A stretch of 64,000 bases of DNA. Origin: an uncultured Christensenellaceae bacterium (lineage in GTDB: Bacteria > Bacillota > Clostridia > Christensenellales > UBA3700). The notes under the pieces are model-generated. The model made no database searches and was not told the origin of the DNA. It was given only the letters and a program-made list of their open reading frames with translations. The translations under genes and the position numbers were made by a program. Shown here one piece after another: positions 1 to 8,278 of this stretch (its first letter is position 1; each line of letters opens with the position of its first letter). The stretch covers positions 248,001 through 312,000 of the forward strand of contig CALWKS010000002.1 of the NCBI GenBank assembly GCA_944381325.1. The letters run 5' to 3'.

Positions 1-83
1 CCCCATATAGCCACAAGGTCGCTTATCTTTTTCTCTATTTCCTCTTCTGTCAAAACTCTTTTTTCTTCGTTCATATCTTTCAT
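1..83 (-). CDS. 5' end of an unidentified gene, cut by the window edge
   Basis: Only the first 27 codons lie in the window. They begin MKDMNEEKR and are rich in Glu and Lys, with a predicted cytoplasmic helix and no signal peptide. The ATG at 83 follows AAAGGTG at good spacing; a second in-frame ATG lies at 74. The gene starts 10 bp after the stop of the exported protein upstream and probably shares its promoter at 722-750. The family cannot be named from this fragment. Confidence 0.6.
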   Translation of the reverse strand, partial: MKDMNEEKRVLTEEEIEKKISDLVAIW

Positions 84-93
84 TCAGCACCTT

Positions 94-681
94 TTATTCT
101 CTTACGAATTCCGACGTAACGCTTACGGTAACGTTTGCGTTCATGATCTCAGGCGGAAGCAGTTCATCCGTAACGTTAAATCTTATTGCCAGAGTCAGGT
201 TGCCTGAAGTCCCCGCCGCGAGAGTATCAAAAGAATAAGTTGCGGAAGCGTTGCTCCAGTTGTAGACGGGAGTCTCTCCTGAGTACAGGCAGAAATCCAA
301 CTTGCCCTGCATATACGTCTGAAGCTGCTGAGAAAGTTCTTTCCCGTCCTTGTCTCTCCAGACCGCCGAAGAAGCGTAAACAATGATTTTCATAGAAGTA
401 ACGCCTTCTTCCGCGTCTCCGATAACGTAAGGCACATCTATTCTTACGCCGTCAGAATCGGAAATAATCCCTTCCGCGGTATTGTCGTTTGTCGCCTTAA
501 CGGGAATAAGCGTGCCCTGCGTTTCGCCCACGCCTATGCTTATGCTGAATTTGTCGTTGGAATCTACAGTGAGATAAGAGGAATCGCTCTCGTTCGGAAA
601 AAAAGCGAACGCCGCGCTGATACCTGTCAGCGCGATAAGAATTAAAAGAATTATAGCTATGACGACAGTCTTTTTTTTCAT
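94..681 (-). CDS. small exported TasA/camelysin-like protein
   Basis: This 195-residue protein has a Lys-rich N-terminus, a hydrophobic segment at about residues 5-28 ending in AAFAFFPNE, and a beta-rich, Asn/Thr-rich exported domain. The segment resembles the (T/A)xAxF junction of proteins cleaved by SipW-type signal peptidases (known for Bacillus TasA). The body has alternating hydrophobic strands and no catalytic motif. It lies in the same locus as two SipW-like peptidases but has its own promoter (722-750) and is separated from them by a terminator at 997-1018. I infer a secreted structural subunit or accessory fibre protein. Sequence similarity to TasA itself is weak, so the family call rests on the signal pattern and the neighbours. 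Confidence 0.6.
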   Translation of the reverse strand: MKKKTVVIAIILLILIALTGISAAFAFFPNESDSSYLTVDSNDKFSISIGVGETQGTLIPVKATNDNTAEGIISDSDGVRIDVPYVIGDAEEGVTSMKIIVYASSAVWRDKDGKELSQQLQTYMQGKLDFCLYSGETPVYNWSNASATYSFDTLAAGTSGNLTLAIRFNVTDELLPPEIMNANVTVSVTSEFVRE

Positions 682-721
682 TCCCCTTACCCGACCTTGT
701 CCTAACTTTATTTATATTAAT

Positions 722-750
722 ATAATATAACTAAAAGCGCGCGCTGTCAA
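722..750 (-). promoter_or_regulatory. sigma-A promoter for the 94-681 unit
   Basis: On the minus strand TTGACA (745-750) is followed after 17 bp by TATTAT (722-727). The surrounding TATTGACAGC context resembles the promoters at 9182-9210 and 11116-11144 in the same locus. The rest of the 682-1049 gap is AT-rich, apart from the terminator at 997-1018. Confidence 0.75.
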
Positions 751-996
751 TACCCATAACCAATATTTTACATTTAAAATCGAAAATTTTAAAAAATACA
801 AATAATTTCTAACAAATCTTTGCGGTAATTCTATAAAAATCCATTCCCTTAAGATCAAAACCGTCTTATTTTTATATGCAAGGCGTTTCGCGGCAAAAAA
901 ATCAGAATACTCTATTTAAGTTTTGCATGTGTTTTAAACACAGCAACAACTCAAATTTCAAACAGCGTTTTCGCAAGAAGTCCGTAAAAATAAAAA

Positions 997-1018
997 GGCT
1001 TTGCACTCAGGCAAAGCC
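997..1018 (-). terminator. intrinsic terminator of the SipW/AAA+ operon
   Basis: A perfect 8-bp stem (GGCTTTGC/GCAAAGCC) with a 6-nt loop is followed on the minus strand by TTTTTATTTTT. It closes the transcription unit that ends with the gene at 1050-1694. Confidence 0.85.
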
Positions 1019-1049
1019 GTAATTCAGGATACGTATCACGTTTTTTGCA

Positions 1050-1694
1050 TTATCCGAAGCAAAGTTCGCCTTCACTCACGCTTCTTCCGCCGAAATCTAC
1101 GTTGCTTCTGTCAAGGTTGATACAGCGGTAAAAACACATTCTTCCCATCGAGAGCGCCCCTCCGCCCGATACGAAAGTTACGCTTTTAAGGCTGTCGCAG
1201 AAAGCGAAAGAATAGTCGGCAATGCTCTCAACGCTTGACGGGATCTCCAGTTTTTCAACAAGTCTGAGACCGTCGTACTGTTCTACAGTGCCCATTGCGA
1301 TCGCTTTGACGGGTATTTCGACAGACTGCCCCGCGTTGTTTTTCACCTTTACGGCAGGAGGGATTTTAAGCGTGGTAAGTATGCCGTTGTAGCCTTTGAC
1401 AGTCGCAGACACCGCTCCCGTTATGTCGGTATCCCCAGCGTCGAAAGCCGAAAAATCTTCTCCTTCCATGCCCTTTTGTCTGTATTCTGCAACAACAGAA
1501 TTGCCGTCTCCGAGGTCAATTTCCAGGACGAGATATCTGAAAGAAGGGTCTTCCCATTCTCCCGTTTCGGTCGTTGCAGGCGTAGAGCCTCCGTCCGAAG
1601 TCGTCCACACGGCATAGGCAGCCGCCGTGATGCCCGCAATGAGCAGCACGCAAACGACCATAAATACCGTTAATCTCGCAAACTGACCTTTCAC
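1050..1694 (-). CDS. exported protein with SipW-type signal and C-terminal BspA-like LRR
   Basis: I place the start at GTG 1694, which follows AAAGGAG by 5 nt; the upstream in-frame ATG at 1733 has no ribosome binding site. The 214-residue product has a membrane segment at about residues 8-28 ending AAAYAVWTTSD, close to the TasA-type cleavage pattern. A beta domain follows. The C-terminal third (about residues 125-214) carries LRR_5/BspA-like repeats, recognisable by IPSSVESIADYSFAFC. BspA-like repeats usually mediate binding to surfaces or other proteins. The gene is last in the run that contains both SipW peptidases. I infer an exported adhesive partner of the fibre. It ends shortly after the repeats, so it may be a short or minor subunit. 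Confidence 0.7.
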   Translation of the reverse strand: MKGQFARLTVFMVVCVLLIAGITAAAYAVWTTSDGGSTPATTETGEWEDPSFRYLVLEIDLGDGNSVVAEYRQKGMEGEDFSAFDAGDTDITGAVSATVKGYNGILTTLKIPPAVKVKNNAGQSVEIPVKAIAMGTVEQYDGLRLVEKLEIPSSVESIADYSFAFCDSLKSVTFVSGGGALSMGRMCFYRCINLDRSNVDFGGRSVSEGELCFG

Positions 1695-1764
1695 TTTATC
1701 TCCTTTCCCGCACACTGCTTTTGCGCAGTTCATTGCTTATAAACAAACTTTTTTACGGCTTTTC

Positions 1765-2616
1765 TCAGACGTAATCCGCCGCCGCTACTATCTCGAACTT
1801 AAATCCCGACGCCTTGAAATTGTCGTTGCTGAACGGGAAAGTCCTGGCGTATCCTTCGTCCGAATAAGTTATCCTGATGCATATCGGGTTTGCCTTGCCG
1901 TATATATAATCCGACACGACTTCGCTCTGTCCCGACGGCAGATTGGGGCCGTATGTATAATGCAGTCCGTTGCCTTCCTTCGCAAATGTGCCGTAAGCGT
2001 AAGGCGGCGTTTCTGTAGTTATCTTTGCATACTCAAGCGTAAAGAACTTATCCAGATTGACTTTATCCAGCTTTATATATCTTACCTTGCCGTTCAACGT
2101 GCCGTCTGTCGTATAGATAAACGCTGTGCTGCCGTCCTCTGGCTCTGTAAATATCTCGTTCACCTCTCCGCCGTTTTCAACGGTTTCCACCTTGCCTATA
2201 TGCGATTTCTGCGGGTCGTATCCGTCGAACAGAGAAATTATGCTGTCCATAGTCTTGCCGGCACTCAGCATATAGAAAGTATCGGATACCTCTATCAACA
2301 GAGATGTAAATTCAAACCTCAGACTTAAATCTCTGTCGCCCTGAAGCAACATCTTGGTGTGATAATAAGCCTGATAAGCTCTGTCGTCGTCGGTATAAGG
2401 CACTCCGTTTTCGTCATAGCCTTTCTGCCCGTTGTACTTTTCGTTCACAAGCGCGCCGCTTTCGTCGTCAAAAACGACTTTTATGTAAGTTCCTGCCTGA
2501 AGGACTGCCGAGCTGCGCGTTTCTGTAGAAGCGGAAAACCAGGCAAAAGTCAGCGCCAGCATACAGAATACCAGCACGAGCATAAGCACGGGCAATAATA
2601 CTTTTGCGCTCTTCAT
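1765..2616 (-). CDS. TasA/camelysin-like exported protein
   Basis: This 283-residue protein has a hydrophobic N-terminal segment (about residues 5-25) ending in LTFAWFSAS. This is the FAWF(S/T) junction typical of SipW-processed TasA/camelysin-family proteins in Clostridia. The mature part is beta-rich with many Tyr and Asp residues and has no enzyme motif. Translation starts at an ATG preceded by AAGGAGGGG. It sits directly downstream of a SipW-type peptidase gene (18 bp gap), the usual tapA-sipW-tasA style of linkage. I infer a substrate of that peptidase that becomes part of a surface filament. Confidence 0.75.
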   Translation of the reverse strand: MKSAKVLLPVLMLVLVFCMLALTFAWFSASTETRSSAVLQAGTYIKVVFDDESGALVNEKYNGQKGYDENGVPYTDDDRAYQAYYHTKMLLQGDRDLSLRFEFTSLLIEVSDTFYMLSAGKTMDSIISLFDGYDPQKSHIGKVETVENGGEVNEIFTEPEDGSTAFIYTTDGTLNGKVRYIKLDKVNLDKFFTLEYAKITTETPPYAYGTFAKEGNGLHYTYGPNLPSGQSEVVSDYIYGKANPICIRITYSDEGYARTFPFSNDNFKASGFKFEIVAAADYV

Positions 2617-2634
2617 TGCCGCTTCCCCTCCTTA

Positions 2635-3381
2635 TCAGTCTTCAGTGTGAGAACCGTCTTTTGTTTCTCCGCCCTTGTTTTTCAGATATTCTTCTACGGC
2701 TTCTTTTTTAAGCCGCTCTATCTTTTCATTGTCGTCTTCGTCGCTTTCAGGCTTTGCTTGCATGGTGCTTTCAAGCTCTTTCTGCTTTTTACTTTTTGCG
2801 CTTGCTATTGCAAAAACAGCAATCTGCCACACACCTATGGCAATCAAAGGCAGGACTATTATCAGCAAAAATCCCGTCTTGCTTCTCAGCACGTTCTGCA
2901 AGCCTGCCAAAGCCTCGCTTTTGCCCAGCACTCTGCCCGTAACGTTATCTAGCGGCACGGGCGTTTCGTCTGCCGTTTCTGCGGCGTCACCCTTAGTGCG
3001 TACGTACCATCTGCCGTCGCTTCCTTCATAAGGCGCAACTACTATTCTGTGAGTTACCGTGTACCCTTCCACAGCTCCGAAGCCTTCGGGTGCGGTAAAC
3101 GTGATAACGTCGCCTTCTTTAAGCTGAGACGGGTCGTCGTACAGCTTTTCCGGGTCGACGACTTTTACTATTATCACGTCGCCTTTGTCGTATGTGCCCG
3201 TCATGCTTTCGGTTACCACGACAAAAGAACGGTATCCGAAAAGCGTAGGCTCTTTGCCTGAAAAATACTGTGCCATAACAGTTACGAGACAGCCGAACAC
3301 AAACAAGAATACTGCCGTAACGATTATATTTATAATCAACACGGGTATGGAAATTTTTTTCTTTTTCTCAGTCTTCTCCAT
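2635..3381 (-). CDS. sipW: SipW-type signal peptidase I (first copy)
   Basis: This integral membrane serine peptidase cleaves signal peptides of TasA-like proteins. I chose ATG 3381 (248 aa), 9 nt after AAAGGTGAT; GTG 3396 and ATG 3393 are alternatives. TM1 is at about residues 12-38. The catalytic Ser lies in VVTESMTGT (about residue 59), and the ER-type His, replacing the bacterial Lys, is in TVTHRIV (about residue 111). The third conserved box is TKGDA (about 129-133). TM2 lies at about 170-195, followed by a charged cytoplasmic tail ending near EEYLKNKGG. SipW and archaeal/ER signal peptidases share the Ser-His arrangement. The gene overlaps the DUF2357-like gene upstream and is followed by a TasA-like gene, so export of that substrate is the likely role. 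Confidence 0.88.
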   Translation of the reverse strand: MEKTEKKKKISIPVLIINIIVTAVFLFVFGCLVTVMAQYFSGKEPTLFGYRSFVVVTESMTGTYDKGDVIIVKVVDPEKLYDDPSQLKEGDVITFTAPEGFGAVEGYTVTHRIVVAPYEGSDGRWYVRTKGDAAETADETPVPLDNVTGRVLGKSEALAGLQNVLRSKTGFLLIIVLPLIAIGVWQIAVFAIASAKSKKQKELESTMQAKPESDEDDNEKIERLKKEAVEEYLKNKGGETKDGSHTED

Positions 3382-5191
3382 TGCTGTCGTCATCACCTTT
3401 CAGGCTATTGTCTTCGCTCTTTAAAGAAGAGTCTGCGTTTTCATTTTTACTAGCATTTTCCGCATTCCGGTCTGTGTTTCCGTCAACGGTCAGCGCGCTG
3501 TCCGCTGCGTTTTCATCGGAATTTTCTTGCGCTTTCAGTTCTTCCGTCTTAGCCGTATCTTCAGCTATTTCGACTGTAGTCTGCATATCTTTATTCTCTT
3601 CTACGTTGTCCGTGTTTTCGTTAAGCGCGGCAAGCATAGGCGTTACTGAAAGGTCTTCCACCTCTCCCAGGTCTTCCTGCGACGCTTCGTCAACCGCGAT
3701 CTCCTGCATAGATTCCTGCTTCAGGCGCATTTCTTCCTCAAGCTTTTCAAGGCGCTTTCTATCGCGTTCACGCTGTTTTTCAAGCGACGCGCGCTCTTTT
3801 TCCGCAATCTTTTCCTTTTTGGCAAGAGAACGCTCGAGTGCGAGTTTTTCCTTTTCCATTTCTTTAAGCATCTTCTCTTTCTCGATCTCGTTCTGACGAT
3901 ATTGTATCTTTGCGATATCCGATTTCTTCTTTGCGCGCAATGTGCTTTCGTTCAGAAGCACGCGGTCGATAGCCTTGTTGATGCGCGCAAGCTGCGCCTT
4001 GTCCACCTTGCCTTCTGTCTGCTGGAACAGGTTGCGAAGCTCTGCGACGCCGAATTCGTCCGGAAGTTCTCCGTCCTCTTCCTCGTCTTTGTTTTCCTCT
4101 TCCTGAGGCGGCTGTTCTTCTTCCGCCTCTCCTTCTGTATCTTCGGGAGAAGGAGTTTCCACCGCTTCGGGAGTCGGCGTCTCCTGAGGCTCTTCCTTTT
4201 CCACCTCTTTTTCTTTCTCCGCTTCCTCTTTCTCCTGCTCGGTCATATTGGATTCGTCGAAGAACAACGCGTCTTCCACCTTTGCGTTGACGAGTCCTTC
4301 CATAAGAGAGTTGCAGATAAACATCATATCGCCTACGGCCGTTTCAACGCCTTCGTCGACAGGCATTTTTTCGCTTACATTTTCGACAGAAAAGCCCATC
4401 TTTGAATAGCTTTCAATAAACTGCCACAGCACGAGAGCTTTCTTGAAGTCAGGGTTTTTCAGTATTACGTTGGTACGCGTGATAGGCGGTCTTACAGGCG
4501 CGCTGTTCACCATCTGCTTTGCAAACGGAGACGATAAGAAGTCTGAGATAATGCGCTGAAGCTTGGTTACGCGCTCAACTATCTTCAGATCCGCACCCTG
4601 AATTTCCTCCTCAACGTCAGACGGGACAGAGCCTATAAGTTCCAGATTGTAGAATACACGCGTTTTGCCCATATAGAAATTGGCGTCGACGTCAAGCTCT
4701 AAGATATTGTCGTTTACGTACGCCTTCTTTATTGCGTCCATACGGCGCGCAACGAAGTTGGAAAGATTCTTCAAAAGCGTATAAATAAAGCGGTTTTCGT
4801 ATATCTCGAAGCTCTCTTCTTTTGTCGTGTTCAATATCTTGTTGGGCGTAACGTTGCCCTCTTTGTCCACGCTTGCGATCATATTGGTATGCTGAGCAAG
4901 ATGCTTTACCGACTCGGTCGAAATTGCGCGTGCAAGAGAGATATCCACAATGTCTTCTTCGATAACGATAAACTTTCTGGGATTTCTGACGATATTATCC
5001 AGATTGGTTATGCAGGACTCTATCATGTCTATCCAGTCTGTTTCAAACTGCTTTGTGCGGCTCTTTTTGGCAAGTTTGAGCTGCGGTTTAGACGCGCGCA
5101 GTCTGCGCTTGAACGTCTGATAAAAGTCGTCCGAGCGCAACATTGCGTTTATTTTTTCGACGTATGCGTCAAATTTTTGTCTGTTGTCCAT
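3368..5191 (-). CDS. DUF2357-like protein (McrC N-domain-like) with acidic linker and coiled coil
   Basis: This 607-residue cytoplasmic protein has no signal peptide or membrane segment. Residues 1 to about 310 resemble the DUF2357 domain found N-terminal to the nuclease in McrC-like partners of McrB ATPases, with YENRFIYTLL as a recognisable core. Residues about 315-375 form a Glu/Pro-rich acidic linker. Residues about 400-500 form a Lys/Glu coiled coil, and the C-terminus is a low-complexity acidic tail. I see no PD-(D/E)XK nuclease motif. It starts 38 bp after the second SipW gene and overlaps the first. The McrB-like ATPase in the same run is its probable partner. I infer an adaptor that couples the AAA+ ring to the membrane complex. 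The DUF2357 call is from pattern recognition only. Confidence 0.65.
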   Translation of the reverse strand: MDNRQKFDAYVEKINAMLRSDDFYQTFKRRLRASKPQLKLAKKSRTKQFETDWIDMIESCITNLDNIVRNPRKFIVIEEDIVDISLARAISTESVKHLAQHTNMIASVDKEGNVTPNKILNTTKEESFEIYENRFIYTLLKNLSNFVARRMDAIKKAYVNDNILELDVDANFYMGKTRVFYNLELIGSVPSDVEEEIQGADLKIVERVTKLQRIISDFLSSPFAKQMVNSAPVRPPITRTNVILKNPDFKKALVLWQFIESYSKMGFSVENVSEKMPVDEGVETAVGDMMFICNSLMEGLVNAKVEDALFFDESNMTEQEKEEAEKEKEVEKEEPQETPTPEAVETPSPEDTEGEAEEEQPPQEEENKDEEEDGELPDEFGVAELRNLFQQTEGKVDKAQLARINKAIDRVLLNESTLRAKKKSDIAKIQYRQNEIEKEKMLKEMEKEKLALERSLAKKEKIAEKERASLEKQRERDRKRLEKLEEEMRLKQESMQEIAVDEASQEDLGEVEDLSVTPMLAALNENTDNVEENKDMQTTVEIAEDTAKTEELKAQENSDENAADSALTVDGNTDRNAENASKNENADSSLKSEDNSLKGDDDSNGED

Positions 5192-5228
5192 ACTCTCCTG
5201 CCTTTGCCGCCGTTATATCAGCGAATTT

Positions 5229-6539
5229 TCAGTCCTTTTTTGCAGCGGTCTTTTTGGTTGTTGTTTTAGCCGTTGACTTTTTTGCCGCGGTTGTTTTTGC
5301 AGCTGAAGTCTTGGTTGCAGACTTAGTTGTTTTCTTTTCAGGCTTTTCTGCAGTTGCTTTTGCCGCAGGTTTCTTCGCAGCCGTCTTTGTTCCGCTCTTT
5401 GCCGTAGTTTTAGCTGCAGGCTTCTTTGCAGTTGTCGTCTTCTTCGCCGCAGGCTTCTTTACGGGTTTTTCTTCCTTGACAGGCTTTGCGCTTTCTGCAG
5501 GCAAAGCGCTTTCTTCGACTTTTTCTTGCGGATCAACATAAGTTTCTTCAACCTTTTCGCTTTCAACGCTCTCGGCAACTTCAGCCGTCTCAGATGCTTC
5601 ATGCTGAGTATGTTCTTCTTTCTGAACTTCTTCAGTCTCTTTCACTGCGTTTTCAGCGCTTTCTTCTTTGTTTTCGCCTTGCGCTTCTTCTGTAACCGCA
5701 TCGCTTTCAACGGTTTTTTCTTCTGCCGTTGTTTCTTCTGTGCTTTCTTCGGTTTTGTTTTCTGCGTTTGCTTCAGCGGCTGTATCTACGCTTTCGGTCT
5801 GCAGCGCTCCGCCGTGAGTCTTCAGATATTCTTCGATAGCGCGGCGCTTGATTTCTTCTTCGTCAAGCTGAGCCGCTCCTTCTGCCGTCGCACCGACAAG
5901 CTGTTCTCTCTGCTTCTTGAGCTTGGCTTCTATGATGATACGTACTACAAGGTATGCGTTGTAAATAAGAAGGAGTATAAGCGGAAGCATTATCACAAGG
6001 AAGAAATGCGTGGGATCCTGAAGCCAGAATACCGCACTGCCCACTCCTGCGAGCTTGCCTATGTAAACGCCTTTTATATCGCCCTGATACAGAGTCTTCG
6101 GCACAGCGGTTGCAGGATCTTCTGCGTCGCCCATTGTCGTAAATTCTCTGACTATAGTGCCGTCCGTAAGAGGAGTTTCTTTTATGCTTATGATACGGTG
6201 AGTCACGAATTGAAGATCTCCGCCGACATAATCGAGATAAGTGATTATATCACCTTCTTCGAGAGCGGAAAGATCTGCTTTTTCAGCGCTTTTTACAATG
6301 ATAAGATCTCCTGCCTTAAAGCTGTCGGGCTTATCCCCTGCCATACTGTCTGTAAGGACGGGCATAAGTCTTATCGACGATTTGCCGAAGTCTGTATTGC
6401 TTTCATAGCCCGTGGACAAAAGTATTGAAATCGAAAATGCTATCGCGACTACGACAATCACGACTTGCAGGACAATCAGCGCAACGTTGAGCGCGAATTT
6501 TCCCTTACTCATTTTAGCATCCGCATTTTTCTTTGACAT
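5229..6539 (-). CDS. SipW-type signal peptidase with histone-H1-like cytoplasmic tail
   Basis: This 436-residue protein has TM1 at about residues 15-42. The catalytic Ser is about residue 65 in VLTDSMAGD, and the ER-type His about 114 in FVTHRI. A TMGDA box lies at about 135-139, and TM2 at about 175-205. The peptidase would normally end near 240. Here it continues through EEYLKTHGG, a Glu-rich linker (about 245-355) and a Lys/Ala/Thr-rich tail (about 358-436) built of KKPAAK and TTAKK-like repeats, as in histone H1 or AlgP-type tails. By family topology the tail should be cytoplasmic. It starts at an ATG after AAAAGGAG. I infer a second maturation peptidase whose tail may bind nucleic acid or an acidic partner such as the neighbouring Glu-rich proteins. 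Confidence 0.85.
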   Translation of the reverse strand: MSKKNADAKMSKGKFALNVALIVLQVVIVVVAIAFSISILLSTGYESNTDFGKSSIRLMPVLTDSMAGDKPDSFKAGDLIIVKSAEKADLSALEEGDIITYLDYVGGDLQFVTHRIISIKETPLTDGTIVREFTTMGDAEDPATAVPKTLYQGDIKGVYIGKLAGVGSAVFWLQDPTHFFLVIMLPLILLLIYNAYLVVRIIIEAKLKKQREQLVGATAEGAAQLDEEEIKRRAIEEYLKTHGGALQTESVDTAAEANAENKTEESTEETTAEEKTVESDAVTEEAQGENKEESAENAVKETEEVQKEEHTQHEASETAEVAESVESEKVEETYVDPQEKVEESALPAESAKPVKEEKPVKKPAAKKTTTAKKPAAKTTAKSGTKTAAKKPAAKATAEKPEKKTTKSATKTSAAKTTAAKKSTAKTTTKKTAAKKD

Positions 6540-6730
6540 AAATTCTCCTTTTACGGCACGCTTATTTTCAGAACGCTTTATCTTGAAAGCGCAAAAGGCA
6601 ATATAAGCGTATCCGCCGCGTACGTATTAAATTTTCTTCTGTTTAAGTATATTTATCTGCCGCGCATTACGCGCTTCTCAGACAATTGTCTTTATTGCAA
6701 AGCCGAGAATATGTAATGAAACGCAAGGTA

Positions 6731-8263
6731 TCAGAACAGTTTCTTGAGTCTTTGCAGATATTCTTTGCTCTCTCCCATGTTTTCTTCACCGAAAAGCTCT
6801 GACAGATAGTCGCAAAGACCGTCTATCTCGTCGCGGATAAAACCGAGGTTGAGCGATTCGAACTTTCTGAGGATCTTGTTGCACAGCACGTAGTCTATGC
6901 CGTCTATCTCAGTGCCGCCGCATGCCACGTAGGCAGGAACGAACTCTTTGAGCTGTTTTACGATACGGTTACCGAACGCCAGTCTGAAATGCTCGATTAC
7001 GTAATCGTCAAGCGTATTTATCTTATCGATGATTTCCTGAGAGACCTTGTGCTCTTCCTGCGCTTTTTTAAACATAGCCTCAACGTGCTTGAACGACACA
7101 TAAAGTTTGTCGGTGTCGGGAGCGTCGAAAGGCACGCCTTTTGTATTGATGTTGATAGGAATAGCACGGTCGTAAACCTTATCCGATATAGCGAAGGTGG
7201 AGTCGTCGTTGTTTGCCGTACCGATAAACCACATGTTCTGAGGAAGAGTAAATCTGCCCTTGACCACGTGCTTAGGGTCGTTAGGCCAGCCGCTGGGAAC
7301 AAGGTCGACGATCCAGTTGTCGCGGGACGGCATTTCAAGAATAGACAACATTTCTGCAAAGTAATATTCTACACGCGCGATGTTCATTTCGTCGAGAACG
7401 GTTATGTAGATGTTTTCGTTCCAGGTCGCTTCGTACATTTTCTTGAGAACTTCGGTTTCGTTGAAACGCTTGGTAAATTCGTTGAAATATCCGAAAAGCT
7501 CTGTACGGTCACGCCATGACGGCTGAACCGAAGCGATCGTCGCGGGGTTGTCTAAGAACTGACCCGTAGCGTATGCAAGCGAGGTCTTACCTGTACCTGA
7601 AATACCTTGCAGGATAAGAAGTCTCGTCGTGGACATGCCTGCCCAGAAAAGGCGGATTATGCGGGGTTCGTAATAAAGTCTAAGACGGCTTGCCGCGAAG
7701 TTGCGGAAGCGGTCGCATATCTGCTCCAATGTAATCTCGTTGTCATACTCGGGCGGCGTATAGTTTTCATAGATCTGATCGACTTCCGTAAGTTTGAAAA
7801 AGCGGCTTTCGCCCTCTTTTATCTTGTTGTCTTCGCCCTGAGCTTCTTCTTCCTCTTCTTCAAGACCTTCGAGGAAAGCGTCGCCTTCAGCGCCTGAAAC
7901 TTTCATGCGCAGAATTCTGTCCTTTTCCTGCGTAACTTTGAGTATCTGTTTCTTAAGATTGTGTATCTCGTCAAGAAGATCCTGATTTATCACAGGTTTT
8001 TTGAATCTCTTTACAAGACGTATCGCAAACCATACGATCACCCAAACCAGAGCGGCAAGGATCGCAACGACGAGTATTGCAATGAGAATGGCGAGAATCC
8101 ACTCTCCTGCGCCCCAACCGTTGGCATTGACCCAGAAAGCGTCGTAATATGCAGGGAAATTGAACATCTGAAAGATACCGCCGAAAATTCCGACGAATAT
8201 CTGTGAGATGCCGCCCCATAACACGCCCAGAAAGGCCTTGATGAAATTTAACATATTGTCCAT
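6731..8263 (-). CDS. membrane-anchored McrB-like AAA+ ATPase
   Basis: This 510-residue protein has hydrophobic N-terminal segments (about 5-35 and a strong TM at about 55-82). A coiled coil (about 95-125) and an acidic linker follow, then an AAA+ domain from about residue 200. Visible motifs are Walker A GISGTGKT (220-227), Walker B TVLDEMN (288-294), sensor 1 GTANND (348-353) and a DRA arginine-finger-like site near 365. The QPSWRDRTELFGYFN stretch and the insert after Walker B are typical of McrB-type ATPases. McrB is normally soluble and paired with an McrC nuclease; this one carries a membrane anchor. The cognate DUF2357-like gene is two genes downstream. It starts 16 bp after the anchored exported protein. 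I infer an energy-using component of the export or assembly locus. Confidence 0.78.
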   Translation of the reverse strand: MDNMLNFIKAFLGVLWGGISQIFVGIFGGIFQMFNFPAYYDAFWVNANGWGAGEWILAILIAILVVAILAALVWVIVWFAIRLVKRFKKPVINQDLLDEIHNLKKQILKVTQEKDRILRMKVSGAEGDAFLEGLEEEEEEAQGEDNKIKEGESRFFKLTEVDQIYENYTPPEYDNEITLEQICDRFRNFAASRLRLYYEPRIIRLFWAGMSTTRLLILQGISGTGKTSLAYATGQFLDNPATIASVQPSWRDRTELFGYFNEFTKRFNETEVLKKMYEATWNENIYITVLDEMNIARVEYYFAEMLSILEMPSRDNWIVDLVPSGWPNDPKHVVKGRFTLPQNMWFIGTANNDDSTFAISDKVYDRAIPININTKGVPFDAPDTDKLYVSFKHVEAMFKKAQEEHKVSQEIIDKINTLDDYVIEHFRLAFGNRIVKQLKEFVPAYVACGGTEIDGIDYVLCNKILRKFESLNLGFIRDEIDGLCDYLSELFGEENMGESKEYLQRLKKLF

Positions 8264-8278
8264 AGACTTCCTCTTATC

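Noticed and set aside
5526..6428. A 300-codon plus-strand open frame
   Set aside because: Antisense to the second SipW-type gene; its Phe/Cys-rich product is the mirror of Glu/Lys-rich codons.
6680..6691. AGACAATTGTCT palindrome upstream of the second SipW gene as an operator
   Set aside because: A single 12-bp palindrome, with no promoter boxes nearby and no second copy noticed.
3368..8263. Ordinary type IV (McrBC) restriction system
   Set aside because: No nuclease motif is visible, the ATPase carries a membrane anchor, and a signal peptidase gene lies between the two genes.
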